The notes: generated from the sequence alone by a model not told the origin. A stretch of DNA of 39,936 bases from Ferrithrix thermotolerans DSM 19514 (GCF_900128965.1 NZ_FQUL01000021.1:1-39936), one strand, 5' to 3'. Shown: positions 6,917 to 15,915, numbered from the stretch's first letter. A program made the numbers and translations.

Positions 6917-8476
6917 CTATCCAATCTTCTTGAGTGTTTGGCGTAGTCTGTTGACCGGGGTCTCTTTCCCAGGGTCTATAAGAAGCTGAGAGCAAGAGGT
7001 AAAGGATCTGTCTCTTTCTTGCGACAACTCCTCTAACAGACCATGTTCATAGGTTAGAGAGCGGCACTTTGCAAGGATTTGAATCGTGACCTCTTTGTCC
7101 TGGAACTCACCCAAGCGATCCTGGATAATACGTAGCTCATCTAGAGCGCGACCAAAGAGCTTCGCATCGATCAGAGATTCAAAGAGCTCGAGGGTGTATC
7201 TGAGGTTCTTGGCTTGTTTTCTCCACCTGTGCATCTGCTCATGGGTCATAGACTTCTTTGTGACCCTGGCTTGGTGCAAGAATTCACGGGAAGCCCCCTT
7301 GATGGCGATCTTTGTAAACTCCTCCATCGATAGATGTAACGGGTTAGACCTTATGTCGCCCGTCAGCCGCAAATAAAGGGTTGTCCAACTCTTCGCAATC
7401 TCCTTTATGACCATCTCGTCTAACGCTACTTCAAGACCCTTATGGGCAAGCGCCCTTCTTTCCACTAGCTCTTCTAAAAGAGCGCTGTGGCTCGAGTCTC
7501 TAGCCAACCTTTGACCAACGGTCGATGAGAGCAGCACGTCGAGATCTCGTTGTTCCCCACATATTCTCTGAAACTCTTTGAGCGTAAACAAGATGGAGGA
7601 TCTGGCGCTCTTCGTCTTGTGGCTTGCGTTTTTGGGGATTAGGTAGTGCGTAAGCTGGGTTGCCACGCGCATTCTACGGATATCAACCCTAAGATCGTGA
7701 CAGAACTCGAGGTCCAGGTCCTTAGCAGCACCGTTCGTATTGAGTTCCATGCGGCGGATGAGCCCGGTGATCTTTGAGTTGAGTTTTACGAGGGGATCAT
7801 CGTCCTTTGAACAACTAAGGGACAAGTAATCGGTGTAGTCAAAGCGTCGACGGGACTGCCGCCTCATAACAGACTCCCAGATGTCCCAGTTTGAGTCCGA
7901 TATAAGCCTGCCCTTTAGATGTTTTGACATTTCCATTACCATCTCTTTATGGTCTTCCCCCGGCATCACAAATATCCGTAACCACTGTTCAGGAAGACCT
8001 ACTGGAGTAACTACGTCAACCTTGGCGATTCGAAGGCCATTGGCGTCTCGGAGTTCGACTGAGTTTGTAACCGCTTCGATCGACGCCATCTTTAGTAGAG
8101 CTCTGTTCTTTGCAAGCCTGTAGAGCAAGGCTCGTATCCCATTCTCGTTGATGTTGGTAATGGGAAGGTGATCGAAGTCAGCCGGTCTGTCCAAGGTAAA
8201 TGGAGAAGGTGCCAGTCTCTTTGCGTATACAACCCCGCTGGTCTTGGTGTCTTCGACCGTTATCTCAAGCGACAAGCCGTTTTTGGCGAGGCCCCATATC
8301 TGTGTGTCGTAAAGAAGCAGCGTCACTTGGTGGCTACAGCGAGGATTCACATGAACAGATCCCACTTTGTGCAGAGATTTTACGACAAGATTTGCTAACT
8401 CTAGGTGGGTAAGTGTCTTATCTGTAGCTAGCACCCTCTCTATCTGGTTAGGAGGTGCCTCTCCGTGGGTTGCCGT
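6917..8476 (-). CDS. CYTH-CHAD domain protein (probable polyphosphate-binding), apparent ACG start
   Basis: This is a protein of about 519 residues. The N-terminal third resembles a CYTH (triphosphate tunnel) fold, with LLYDTQIWGLAKNGLSLEI matching the usual YYDTxxxxLxxxGxxLR pattern. The C-terminal half is a CHAD domain with its two conserved basic helices: CHDLRVDIRRMRV (about residues 259-270) and MHRWRKQAKNLRYTLELFE (415-433). CHAD domains are known to bind polyphosphate. The ExExK catalytic motif of CYTH enzymes is degenerate (QIERV at the very N-terminus), so triphosphatase activity is doubtful. GTG at 8434 has no correctly spaced ribosome-binding site. ACG at 8476 lies 8 nt after GGGAGG and restores the IER segment, so I prefer it. 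An in-frame stop at 8492-8494 limits the frame. The gene is followed after five bases by a parA-like gene. Confidence 0.85.
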   Translation of the reverse strand, partial: TATHGEAPPNQIERVLATDKTLTHLELANLVVKSLHKVGSVHVNPRCSHQVTLLLYDTQIWGLAKNGLSLEITVEDTKTSGVVYAKRLAPSPFTLDRPADFDHLPITNINENGIRALLYRLAKNRALLKMASIEAVTNSVELRDANGLRIAKVDVVTPVGLPEQWLRIFVMPGEDHKEMVMEMSKHLKGRLISDSNWDIWESVMRRQSRRRFDYTDYLSLSCSKDDDPLVKLNSKITGLIRRMELNTNGAAKDLDLEFCHDLRVDIRRMRVATQLTHYLIPKNASHKTKSARSSILFTLKEFQRICGEQRDLDVLLSSTVGQRLARDSSHSALLEELVERRALAHKGLEVALDEMVIKEIAKSWTTLYLRLTGDIRSNPLHLSMEEFTKIAIKGASREFLHQARVTKKSMTHEQMHRWRKQAKNLRYTLELFESLIDAKLFGRALDELRIIQDRLGEFQDKEVTIQILAKCRSLTYEHGLLEELSQERDRSFTSCSQLLIDPGKETPVNRLRQTLKKIG

Positions 8477-8483
8477 TTGATAT

Positions 8484-8490
8484 TCCTCCC
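8484..8490 (-). promoter_or_regulatory. Shine-Dalgarno serving the apparent ACG start of CYTH-CHAD
   Basis: GGGAGGA (minus strand) lies with ideal spacing before ACG at 8476 and is far (about 50 bases) from the first canonical start, GTG at 8434. It is the main evidence for the upstream non-canonical start. Confidence 0.55.
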
Positions 8491-8599
8491 GCTATGGGTT
8501 AGGAGTATAGGTTCCTTGAGTGAGAAGGCAGACCGTGCTCTTTATTGGCATAAAGATCGGGGTTCTCCTAGCAGTTTGATCCTCATGTCAGGTTTGTGA

Positions 8600-9430
8600 T
8601 TAGTAGTGGTGAACTACCGAGTTGAAGTGATCTAGTGGTCCAAAGCCATGACCTAGTGCCCAACTCTTCGACCCTGCTATTGCGCTTGTAACATAAGCCT
8701 TCGCTTCCCTTACCGCTTCCGTTAACGTAACCCCACGCGCAAGGTTGGCGGTGATAGAGGCTGAAAGGGTGCAACCTGTTCCATGGGTGTTTTTAGACTC
8801 AATTCTTGCCGCCCGAAAGGTAATGACCTGGTCACCGTCGTAAAGCACGTCAATCGCATCAGGATCACCCTCTAGATGACCGCCCTTTACAAGTACGTTG
8901 GCCGGTCCCATCTGCTTTAGCTCCTTTGCCACAGTGACGAGATCGGCGGCGTCAGATATCTTTAGCCCCACCAACTTCGATGCCTCAGGGGCGTTTGGAG
9001 TGATGAGATAGGCGTGGGGAAAGAGTAGGTCTATGTAAGCCTCGATAGCATCGCTGTCAATTAGGGGATCGCCTGAGGCGGCTACCATAACGGGATCTAC
9101 GACCAACTTGTGCAAGGTTCGATCCTTTGCTAGATTCGATACCACCCGTACGATCTCACGGGTAGCAAGCATCCCGGTCTTTGATCCGCGAATCCAAAAG
9201 TCCGATAGGACCGATCTGATCTGAGCGTCAACTAGGTCTGGATCGACAACTTTGTAGTCCTGCACCCCAACGGTGTTTTGTGCTGTAACTGCTGTGATGG
9301 CACAGGTTCCAAAGACGTGATGTGCTGCAAAGGTCTTGAGGTCGGCCTGAATCCCTGCACCGCCACCGGAGTCCGAACCGGCTATGGTCAGTGCAACTGG
9401 AGGATTGCGATGATTTGAGGTAGTATCCAA
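8600..9430 (-). CDS. thiD: hydroxymethylpyrimidine/phosphomethylpyrimidine kinase
   Basis: This is a 276-residue ribokinase-fold kinase that phosphorylates HMP and then HMP-phosphate in thiamine synthesis. The N-terminal substrate-binding motif GSDSGGGAGIQAD (about residues 18-30), the GTCAITAVTAQNTVGV block and the C-terminal anion-hole and catalytic motif KNTHGTGCTLSAS are all intact. The length is normal for ThiD without fusion to ThiE. It starts with TTG at 9430, supported by AGGAGG nine bases upstream (9440-9445). It is the last gene of the leftward thiO-thiS-thiG-thiD group but is separated from thiG by 218 bases, so it may have its own promoter. thiE and thiC are not in the window. Confidence 0.95.
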   Translation of the reverse strand: MDTTSNHRNPPVALTIAGSDSGGGAGIQADLKTFAAHHVFGTCAITAVTAQNTVGVQDYKVVDPDLVDAQIRSVLSDFWIRGSKTGMLATREIVRVVSNLAKDRTLHKLVVDPVMVAASGDPLIDSDAIEAYIDLLFPHAYLITPNAPEASKLVGLKISDAADLVTVAKELKQMGPANVLVKGGHLEGDPDAIDVLYDGDQVITFRAARIESKNTHGTGCTLSASITANLARGVTLTEAVREAKAYVTSAIAGSKSWALGHGFGPLDHFNSVVHHY

Positions 9431-9648
9431 ATTTCAAAGCCTCCTGATGTACTAGACGCCCTGCTATCCTAGCCAACTTGCTCTGTGAACCGGGCAAATA
9501 TAGATCTCACGCACACCTATTCGAAATATGCAGTACTAAATCTATAAGGGGTTCTATGTGCTCATCTTGGATAGTGGAGTTTCTTCCAACTTAGCGACGT
9601 CGTTTCGTCGTGCGCTCATAGTGCCTAATAGAACACCATGAACCTCTT

Positions 9649-10446
9649 TCATGTGAATGGTTTTCCTTCATCTGTGGTCGATGCCTGCGCCAGTCGCCGC
9701 CTTGGTATGCGTCCCGATAGATAAGAAAGTCTTCCAGCGCGAACCGCCATCGAGATGGACCTTGCCATGGACTTGGGTACTTTAGCCCTGGTGATCGCTG
9801 AAGCTGCGAGCACCGCGTCGCAGCCGAGCTCCATAGCGAACGCTGCGTCTGAGGCACATCCAATACCAGCGTCCAACACCACTGGACACTCGATGCGTTC
9901 GGCTATCAGCTCTATGTTGTGTGGATTTAAGATCCCAAGGCCAGATCCTATCGGAGAACCTAAAGGCATAACTGCGGTAGCACCAAGGTTTGCTAAGTGG
10001 CTAGCCAAGGCTGGGTCGTCGTTGGTATAGGCAAAGACGTAAAACCCTCGCTTCACAAGCTCTTCGGTAGCTCTGGCTAGCTCCAGCGGATCTGGAAGCA
10101 AGGTGTCTTGGTCACTGATTACCTCTACTTTGACAAGGTCCGTCTGTAAAGCCTCTCTACCGAGTTCTGCTGTAAGTACCGCGTCTCGTGCTCCAAAACA
10201 TCCAGCGGTGTTTGGCAAAACATGTACCGAGAGCTTTGCTAGCTCTTCGAAGATCGATCCGTCTCTAAGTGTTGGATCAAATCTTCTAATAGCAACGGTC
10301 ACCATCTCAGCTCCTGACGCTGTGATCGTCTCGGAAATAACCCTATGGGACGGAGCCCCGCCTGTGCCAAGGATCAGTCGGCTCGATAGCGTGAGGGGAC
10401 CGATCTTTAGAGCGTCTTCGTCGTTTTCTATGTAGTGTCGATTCAA
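9649..10446 (-). CDS. thiG: thiazole synthase ThiG
   Basis: This is a 265-residue TIM-barrel enzyme that forms the thiazole phosphate moiety of thiamine from deoxyxylulose phosphate, dehydroglycine and ThiS thiocarboxylate. The Schiff-base lysine lies in LVKVEVISD, followed by the LLPDP segment. The phosphate-binding loops GSPIGSGLGI and DAGIGCASDAAFAMELG are present. I start it at TTG 10446, just three bases beyond the thiS stop, because AAGGAGG (10453-10459) lies six bases upstream. The longer frame to 10515 only overlaps thiS in another frame. The gene follows thiS directly, as expected for partners in one reaction. Confidence 0.94.
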   Translation of the reverse strand: MNRHYIENDEDALKIGPLTLSSRLILGTGGAPSHRVISETITASGAEMVTVAIRRFDPTLRDGSIFEELAKLSVHVLPNTAGCFGARDAVLTAELGREALQTDLVKVEVISDQDTLLPDPLELARATEELVKRGFYVFAYTNDDPALASHLANLGATAVMPLGSPIGSGLGILNPHNIELIAERIECPVVLDAGIGCASDAAFAMELGCDAVLAASAITRAKVPKSMARSISMAVRAGRLSYLSGRIPRRRLAQASTTDEGKPFT

Positions 10447-10448
10447 AC

Positions 10449-10652
10449 CTATCCTCCTTGAAAAATAGTGACTACCTCTATGGCGTCTTGGTCTGAGAGA
10501 AAGAAGGTATCCCACTTGGATCTAGGGACGATCTCCCGGTTTACCGCAACGGCCACGCCATTGGTTGGAGCTTTGAGCTCATCTACAAGCTTGGAGATCG
10601 AGGTAGGTGCCTCGATGGTTACCACTTCGCCGTTTAAGACCACCTCTAACAA
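10449..10652 (-). CDS. thiS: sulfur carrier protein ThiS
   Basis: This 67-residue ubiquitin-like sulfur carrier ends in the essential Gly-Gly (IFQGG), which is adenylated and converted to the thiocarboxylate that donates sulfur to ThiG. The beta-grasp pattern (LNGEVVTIEAPTSISKLVDEL, then GVAVAVNREIVPRSKW) is typical. It starts with TTG at 10652, preceded by GGGAGGT with good spacing. It sits between thiO and thiG, three to four bases from each, clearly co-transcribed. The adenylyltransferase ThiF is not in the window. Confidence 0.95.
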   Translation of the reverse strand: MLEVVLNGEVVTIEAPTSISKLVDELKAPTNGVAVAVNREIVPRSKWDTFFLSDQDAIEVVTIFQGG

Positions 10653-10655
10653 CGG

Positions 10656-11831
10656 CTACCTCCCATCTTGTAGTCTTCGATAAGGGTCTAATATTTCGGT
10701 GAACCTCTGAAGTCTCACGGAAAAGTTGGCGTTCGACCTTCGTCCAATGGCCTGTACCAGCAAAGAGGCGGTGTAAGGGGCAAGTAAAAATCCGTGCCGA
10801 TAATGACCGCTATGTATATAGAGATTAGGCAGAAGCTCGCCGACGTTTGGATAGTTATCGTAGGTGCCGGGTCGATAACCACTTGAGAGTTCCACGATCT
10901 CCATCTCCCGCAACGACGGAACGCTGTAGATGGCGTCGTATAAGAGATCAAACACCCCTCCGGCCTTTGGGAGAGAGTTGTTCATCAAAGGCACTTCTTC
11001 TTGGGTCGCGCCCACCACTACCTCACCTGAGGTTCGGGGGACTATGTAGTTCCATCGCCCGTGTCTTATGGAGCGTACGCACACCGACGGTCCGATCTTT
11101 TGAGTGTCTCTGAGGCGTATTATCTCTCCACGCACGGGACGGGTTGCGACCGCACGAGCTAAGTCTTCGTCCAAAAGACCGCTTAGAACCTCCTCCGGCG
11201 AGATCATCGGGTTACAAAGAACGACCCTTTCGCCTTCAACGACGTCGAGGTTATCGAGCCTGAGTTGATACCTGCCCTGAGCTGTCCGCACAACCCTTTT
11301 TACCCTGGCCCTTACGATCCTTGCGTGACCTTCAACGATCTCGATCATACGACCTAGGACTACCCGGTTGTCTACCTGGTAGTCCTTCGGAGTGTAAAGC
11401 CCCCCAATTACCTTTGGCGAAAGGGTAGGCTCAAGGTCTAACACCTCACTTCGTCCCATTAGATGAGATTCGATTCCAAGTTCTTTATGGAAGCTTTGTA
11501 AGCGCATGAGCTCGTCAAAGTCTCCATGCTCGGTAGCGCTGAGGAGGGTGGCACGCCTTTCATAACCACAATCCAGCGAGGTATAGGACTCGAGCACTTT
11601 AACAAAGTCGTCCCAGTATTGAGCAGCCTCAATCAGCAGTTTTCCCATGAGAACTTCGCTGTAGTTGACCTCTGAGGCGGGAGCTAGCATACCTGCTGCG
11701 ACGTAAGAGGTACCACCACCGGGATCGGGGTCTACCACTATGAGATCATGTCCATGGTCGAGCAGCTCGATAGCGACAGAAAGTCCAGCTACTCCGCCGC
11801 CTACAACGATAAACTCCGAGTCACTTTCCAT
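10656..11831 (-). CDS. thiO: glycine oxidase ThiO
   Basis: This is a 391-residue FAD-dependent DAO-family oxidase that makes dehydroglycine (iminoacetate) from glycine for ThiG. The N-terminal Rossmann dinucleotide motif VVGGGVAGLSVAIEL is followed by the conserved SYVAAGMLAPASE segment. The C-terminal GYRPGT and HYRHGFLLAPYTA blocks place the FAD and active-site Arg. It is the first gene of the thiO-thiS-thiG unit. The ATG at 11831 follows AGAAGG with short spacing. No TPP riboswitch core was found upstream, so control of this unit is unclear. ThiO rather than ThiH implies an oxygen-dependent route. Confidence 0.94.
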   Translation of the reverse strand: MESDSEFIVVGGGVAGLSVAIELLDHGHDLIVVDPDPGGGTSYVAAGMLAPASEVNYSEVLMGKLLIEAAQYWDDFVKVLESYTSLDCGYERRATLLSATEHGDFDELMRLQSFHKELGIESHLMGRSEVLDLEPTLSPKVIGGLYTPKDYQVDNRVVLGRMIEIVEGHARIVRARVKRVVRTAQGRYQLRLDNLDVVEGERVVLCNPMISPEEVLSGLLDEDLARAVATRPVRGEIIRLRDTQKIGPSVCVRSIRHGRWNYIVPRTSGEVVVGATQEEVPLMNNSLPKAGGVFDLLYDAIYSVPSLREMEIVELSSGYRPGTYDNYPNVGELLPNLYIHSGHYRHGFLLAPYTASLLVQAIGRRSNANFSVRLQRFTEILDPYRRLQDGR

Positions 11832-12578
11832 TGCCCTTCTAGACTAACCTAGCTTCCAGATGCTCAAGGCGATAGGGGCTAAAGACCGTTTGCAGCGGCT
11901 AGTTCAACTGACTTCTTAATCTAACGATGCGTGCGATTGGTAACTTTTATAGTCTTGACAGCTCCATCGTGATTCTCGTTGGAGGTTATCTAGATTCGGT
12001 GCTTCGATAAAAAGGTTGTGTCGGCGTCAAGATCAATGTAGGTGGAGTTGCTTCTCGTCTTTTAGATAGGTGCATTTATTTCATGCCAACTCTAGGAAGC
12101 CTAACCGCTATAGCCTTAGGGTTGCTTTGCGTAGGGACTGAGATTGAGAGGAAGAAAAAGTTGTGTTTGTCTGAACCCCACGGGATAGCTGGTTCAACGT
12201 TTGCGCTGCGCTTCCCACCTGTCAAAGGGTAAGTACTTGAAGGTACCTAGATGATAATCGTGCTGTCGAAGATAGAAAGGGGGTATCGCTAATTAGAGGT
12301 CGGGTTCGTGCGTGTCTTATCTAACTGCCAGTAGGTCGACCTTAGTCGTTAGAGTAAGGAAATAACTTTGAGCTCAAACTTTGCGTTACTATAGGTTGTG
12401 CTTCGATGTGATGACTTTATCTCTTGGAGTTGGCTCTCAAACACTGGCTTATAGATGCAGATCCCCTCGAAGGCCGTTCTGAACCACAGCCAGATCGGTG
12501 CTATAACTTAGGTATTACTTTTATGATCTCTGCGTTTTATGCTCGACAGAGTCTGAGATATTGAGAGTTGAGGGTTAT
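11832..12578. other. long intergenic region between thiO and the acyl-CoA synthetase gene
   Basis: This 747-base divergent intergenic region has no open frame above about 60 codons on either strand and no recognisable tRNA or TPP riboswitch. It should hold the promoters of thiO (minus) and of the acyl-CoA synthetase (plus). Small inverted repeats exist (for example TGAACC and GGTTCA around 12172-12196), but nothing I can name. It could be decayed sequence or carry an unknown RNA. Confidence 0.4.
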
Positions 12579-14207
12579 ATGAAAAGTACTATGCAAGAGG
12601 CTCCGCTACTGGTTTCTGCGATACTAAGGTATGGAGCTTACGCGTATGGCGACTCCAACGTTTACACCTACCACGGAGACACGACGACGAAGAGGAGCTT
12701 TGCTGAGATATACACCCGGTCTTCTCAGTTAGCACACGGCTTGGCCTCTATAGGTGTGTCCACAGATGACAGGGTGGCAACGTTCTCCTTTAACCATAAC
12801 CAGCATCTCGAGGCTTACTACGCTGTCCCTTCTATGGGTGCGGTTCTTCACACCTTGAACATAAGGCTTTTTGCGGATCAGCTCAGTTTTGTGATCAACG
12901 ACGCCGCAGACTCAGTGGTAGTTGCAGACGTCGGGGTACTCCCACTCTTAGCGAGGGTACTTAGAGAGACTCCGACCGTCAAGCACGTAGTCGTCGTTGG
13001 ATCGGGAGATACCTCCGTTTTGGATGGGTTCAACGTGACGGTGCATGACTATGAGTCTCTAATTGCGGATAGGCCAGAGGAGTACCCTTGGGTCGATATC
13101 GACGAGCGTTCCGCTGCAGCTATGTGTTACACCTCTGGCACTACCGGTAATCCAAAGGGTGTGGTGTACTCGCACCGCTCTACTTATCTACACTCCCTGT
13201 CTGCGATCTCTGGTAACTCTTTGGGTTTAAACAAAGACGATCGTGCACTTGTCATAGTCCCGATGTTTCATGCCAATGCATGGGGTATACCCTATGCAGC
13301 CTTTATGGCGGGTGCTGATATGATTATGCCGACTCGCTTTCTTCAGGCTAAGCCTCTGGCGGACATCATCGAGAAGCTGCGGCCTACGATCGCCTCTGGG
13401 GTCCCTACAATCTGGAACGACCTCTACCACTATCTAGAGAGTAACCCTATCGACATAAGCTGCTTTCGGTTGATCTCATCTGGGGGTGCGGCGGCACCTG
13501 AGGCACTGATCCGTGGTTATAAGGAGCGATTTGGGGTCCATCTCGTACAAGGTTGGGGCATGACCGAAACCTCCCCCTTGGTGACACTTGCCATGCCTCC
13601 AAGAGGTGTAGATGAAGAAGGCTGGATGAAATATCAGCTCAGTGCAGGTAAGCCCGTGATTGGTACAGAGATAAGAGTTGTAGATGATAGCGGTAAGGAG
13701 CTCCCCAACGACGGTAAGTCCATCGGCGAGTTGGAGGTGAGAGGACCCTGGATTACTGGCTCTTACTACAATCGCGACGCCCCTGACTCCTTCGACAACG
13801 GGTGGCTGCGCACCGGAGATATGGCCACCATCGACCCTGAGAGGTACATGCGGATAGTAGATCGTACCAAAGATGTCATCAAGTCGGGAGGGGAGTGGGT
13901 CTCCTCTGTTGAACTTGAAAATACCATCATGGCACACGAGGCCGTGTTAGAAGCTGCAGTAATTGGCGTGCCAGATGAGAAGTGGGACGAGCGTCCGTTA
14001 GCCTGTGTTGTAATCAAGCCAGGTCTAAACGTGACGCCCGAAGAGCTGAGCGAGTTTCTGAAGAGCCGAGTTGCCAAGTGGTGGATTCCGGAGAGGTGGT
14101 GTTTCGTGAGTGAGATACCTAAGACCTCGGTAGGTAAGTTCGACAAGAAGGTTCTTCGCAAAGACGTCGGTGACGGTCGCGTCGAGGTACTAAAGGCTGG
14201 GTCCTAG
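12579..14207 (+). CDS. medium/long-chain fatty-acid-CoA ligase (FadD-like, AMP-binding)
   Basis: This 542-residue ANL-superfamily enzyme activates a fatty or related acid with ATP and ligates it to CoA. The P-loop YTSGTTGNPKG (about residues 184-194), the adenine-binding GWGMTETSP, the hinge and ribose motif GWLRTGDMATID, and the C-terminal lysine motif PKTSVGKFDKK are all intact. The VIKSGGEWVSSVELEN block is typical of fatty-acyl-CoA synthetases. I start it at ATG 12579 behind GAGGG; a TTG frame to 12561 has no support. It stands alone. The nearest metabolic relative is the YhdH/AcuI reductase downstream. Chain-length preference cannot be read from sequence. Confidence 0.93.
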   Translation: MKSTMQEAPLLVSAILRYGAYAYGDSNVYTYHGDTTTKRSFAEIYTRSSQLAHGLASIGVSTDDRVATFSFNHNQHLEAYYAVPSMGAVLHTLNIRLFADQLSFVINDAADSVVVADVGVLPLLARVLRETPTVKHVVVVGSGDTSVLDGFNVTVHDYESLIADRPEEYPWVDIDERSAAAMCYTSGTTGNPKGVVYSHRSTYLHSLSAISGNSLGLNKDDRALVIVPMFHANAWGIPYAAFMAGADMIMPTRFLQAKPLADIIEKLRPTIASGVPTIWNDLYHYLESNPIDISCFRLISSGGAAAPEALIRGYKERFGVHLVQGWGMTETSPLVTLAMPPRGVDEEGWMKYQLSAGKPVIGTEIRVVDDSGKELPNDGKSIGELEVRGPWITGSYYNRDAPDSFDNGWLRTGDMATIDPERYMRIVDRTKDVIKSGGEWVSSVELENTIMAHEAVLEAAVIGVPDEKWDERPLACVVIKPGLNVTPEELSEFLKSRVAKWWIPERWCFVSEIPKTSVGKFDKKVLRKDVGDGRVEVLKAGS

Positions 14208-14576
14208 AAGGAGATCGATGATCCACTTCACGACCAGTCACTCCTAATTTGGCCCTATCTGAGCACTATCAGTGGTCTGTTGGCTATCCTGATGAGATGG
14301 CCCAAAGGATTAGCGTCTTGGCAGTAAGTAGGTACTGCTTCGACGATATCGACAACTCGCCTTCGCGCCTCTCAGTTTCGTCTGAGGTTGGATTAAATGT
14401 CTTGAGAGACCCAAGATCTGGGATCGTGACCTAATAGTTCGTAGGAGATTTAGATCCCGCTATCCCCTAAACCCCGCTGGGAAGAGAATGAACTTTCAAT
14501 GATTTGAAATACGTCCATGTCCTTGTTGCACCCCAGGTTCATGAACTCCACTACTTGGGTAGCGCTTTTGCTCCAT
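14208..14576. other. intergenic region downstream of the acyl-CoA synthetase gene
   Basis: This is about 370 bases with no supported gene. A TTG-initiated 61-codon frame (14249-14434) has no ribosome-binding site or recognisable features. The right end carries the promoter of the next small gene. Confidence 0.4.
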
Positions 14577-14582
14577 TAGCTT
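14577..14582 (+). promoter_or_regulatory. -10-like box for a leaderless start of the small helical protein gene
   Basis: TAGCTT ends exactly seven bases before ATG 14590. TTGGGT at 14555-14560 is a plausible -35 with a 16-base spacer. No Shine-Dalgarno is present, so the mRNA may be leaderless. Confidence 0.45.
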
Positions 14583-14589
14583 GTACAAA

Positions 14590-14811
14590 ATGGAGTTTTA
14601 TGAACGTTTGACGGAGCTTATAGAAAGTGCAGAGACCCTCGCCGAAGGTCTAAGAGATCTGGCTTATGGGTACCTAAGAGAGGGTTTCTTCAATAAATCC
14701 GAAGACTCATTGAAGCTGGAGAGAGAGGTTGCAAAGGCTCGGCGTTCCGTTGAAAAGGCAGTTCACATCATGTGCTCTCTTCAAAGAATGATCGAAGTAT
14801 CCGATGAGTGA
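14590..14811 (+). CDS. small all-helical hypothetical protein
   Basis: This is a 73-residue, highly charged, cytoplasmic protein predicted to be nearly all alpha-helical, with heptad-like patterning in both halves (LTELIESAETLAEGLRDLA, then LEREVAKARRSVEKAVHIM). That suggests a helical hairpin or short coiled coil. I do not recognise the family. The ATG at 14590 lies seven bases after a TAGCTT box. The longer TTG start at 14581 overlaps that box and is less likely. It resembles in style, but is not clearly homologous to, the 63-residue helical protein at 21881-22072. No function can be assigned. Confidence 0.55.
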   Translation: MEFYERLTELIESAETLAEGLRDLAYGYLREGFFNKSEDSLKLEREVAKARRSVEKAVHIMCSLQRMIEVSDE

Positions 14812-14876
14812 CAATGGGTTTTAGGTGTTAGTGTGAGTTAGTACTAAAGACCACTTCGACAAAGGATGATTTCAAG

Positions 14877-15869
14877 GTGAAGTTTAAGGCGCTCGTGTTG
14901 GATCAATCGGGAGACTCTGTTACCGCTGAGGTGAGAGAGGTGGACGAACGGCTTCTCGGTGAGGGCGAACTCACCATCAAAGTACACTACTCCACGATTA
15001 ATTACAAAGACGGGATGGCTATTACCGGTACAGGAAAGATAGTCAGATCGTATCCTATGATTCCTGGAGTGGATCTTGCCGGAGAGGTTGTGAACTCCGA
15101 CTTTGAAGAGTTCTCAGTCGGCGACCTAGTTGTGGTAACTGGCTTTCGAATGGGCGAGCTATACCCCGGTGGTCTCAGTCAATTTGCACGAGTTCCGGCA
15201 CGCTGGGCTATCAAACTCCCTGAATCGATATCAACAAGACGGGCCATGGAGATAGGAACCGCTGGCCTAACCTCGATGTTGTCGATCTTGGCGCTTGAGG
15301 AGCATCAGGTGGTTCCAGGCAGCTCTGTTTTGGTGACAGGAGCTGCTGGAGGCGTAGGCTCAACGGCTGTGTCTTTGCTCTCGAAGTTGGGATACCACGT
15401 AGTTGCGTCGACGGGGAGGCGCTCTGAGGAGCCTTATCTGCGAGAGCTTGGAGCATCGGAGATTATTGATAGGTCAGAGTTGTCGACTCCAACTCAGAGG
15501 CCGCTTCTGTCGGAACGCTGGCACGGTGCGATTGATGCTGTGGGTGGAGATACTCTCTCTAACATCTTGTTACAGACACGCTATGGCGGCTGCGTCGCAT
15601 CTGTCGGTCTTGCAGGAGGGGCAAATTTCTCTACAACGGTTTACCCGTTCTTGGTGCGCGCCGTGACACTCGTTGGGATCGACTCTGTTATGACGCCTCT
15701 TGCTAGACGGGAGCTTGCGTGGAGTCGTCTCGCTCGAGATCTGGACCTGTCTCTTTTGGATAAGATGGTCTCCTACGTATCTCTCTCAGAGGTCATCGAT
15801 GTAGCCAGAAGGATCATGAAGGGAGAGGTAAGGGGAAGAGTAGTGGTGGATATGGACCAAGAGAGTTAG
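14877..15869 (+). CDS. YhdH/AcuI-family NADPH-dependent reductase (acryloyl-CoA reductase-like)
   Basis: This is a 330-residue zinc-independent medium-chain dehydrogenase/reductase. The catalytic-domain block STINYKDGMAITGTG and PMIPGVDLAGEV are signatures of the YhdH/AcuI group, whose studied members reduce acryloyl-CoA to propionyl-CoA. The NADPH-binding motif is VLVTGAAGGVGS, followed by GYHVVASTGR with a basic residue suited to NADPH. The C-terminal GRVVVDM is typical. The start is GTG at 14877 behind AAAGGA with nine-base spacing. It converges with the dGTPase gene. A role in detoxifying reactive acrylates or handling propionate precursors is inferred from the family. Confidence 0.88.
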   Translation: MKFKALVLDQSGDSVTAEVREVDERLLGEGELTIKVHYSTINYKDGMAITGTGKIVRSYPMIPGVDLAGEVVNSDFEEFSVGDLVVVTGFRMGELYPGGLSQFARVPARWAIKLPESISTRRAMEIGTAGLTSMLSILALEEHQVVPGSSVLVTGAAGGVGSTAVSLLSKLGYHVVASTGRRSEEPYLRELGASEIIDRSELSTPTQRPLLSERWHGAIDAVGGDTLSNILLQTRYGGCVASVGLAGGANFSTTVYPFLVRAVTLVGIDSVMTPLARRELAWSRLARDLDLSLLDKMVSYVSLSEVIDVARRIMKGEVRGRVVVDMDQES

Positions 15870-15915
15870 GTCCAACAATCTCTTTGCATCTGTTGCATAA
15901 GCTAGTCCTTTTGTT

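Noticed and set aside
6912-6995. N-terminal extension of the ParA-like frame
   Set aside because: Overlaps CYTH-CHAD coding sequence and does not resemble ParA; ATG 6911 fits the family.
11832-12200. Possible TPP riboswitch upstream of thiO
   Set aside because: Searched for the CTGAGA and the conserved P4/P5 core on the minus strand; neither was found in the right order.
13476-13937. 153-codon frame opposite the acyl-CoA synthetase
   Set aside because: Antisense shadow of a conserved ANL enzyme; no recognisable protein.
14249-14434. 61-codon frame after the acyl-CoA synthetase
   Set aside because: TTG start without ribosome-binding site, no features.
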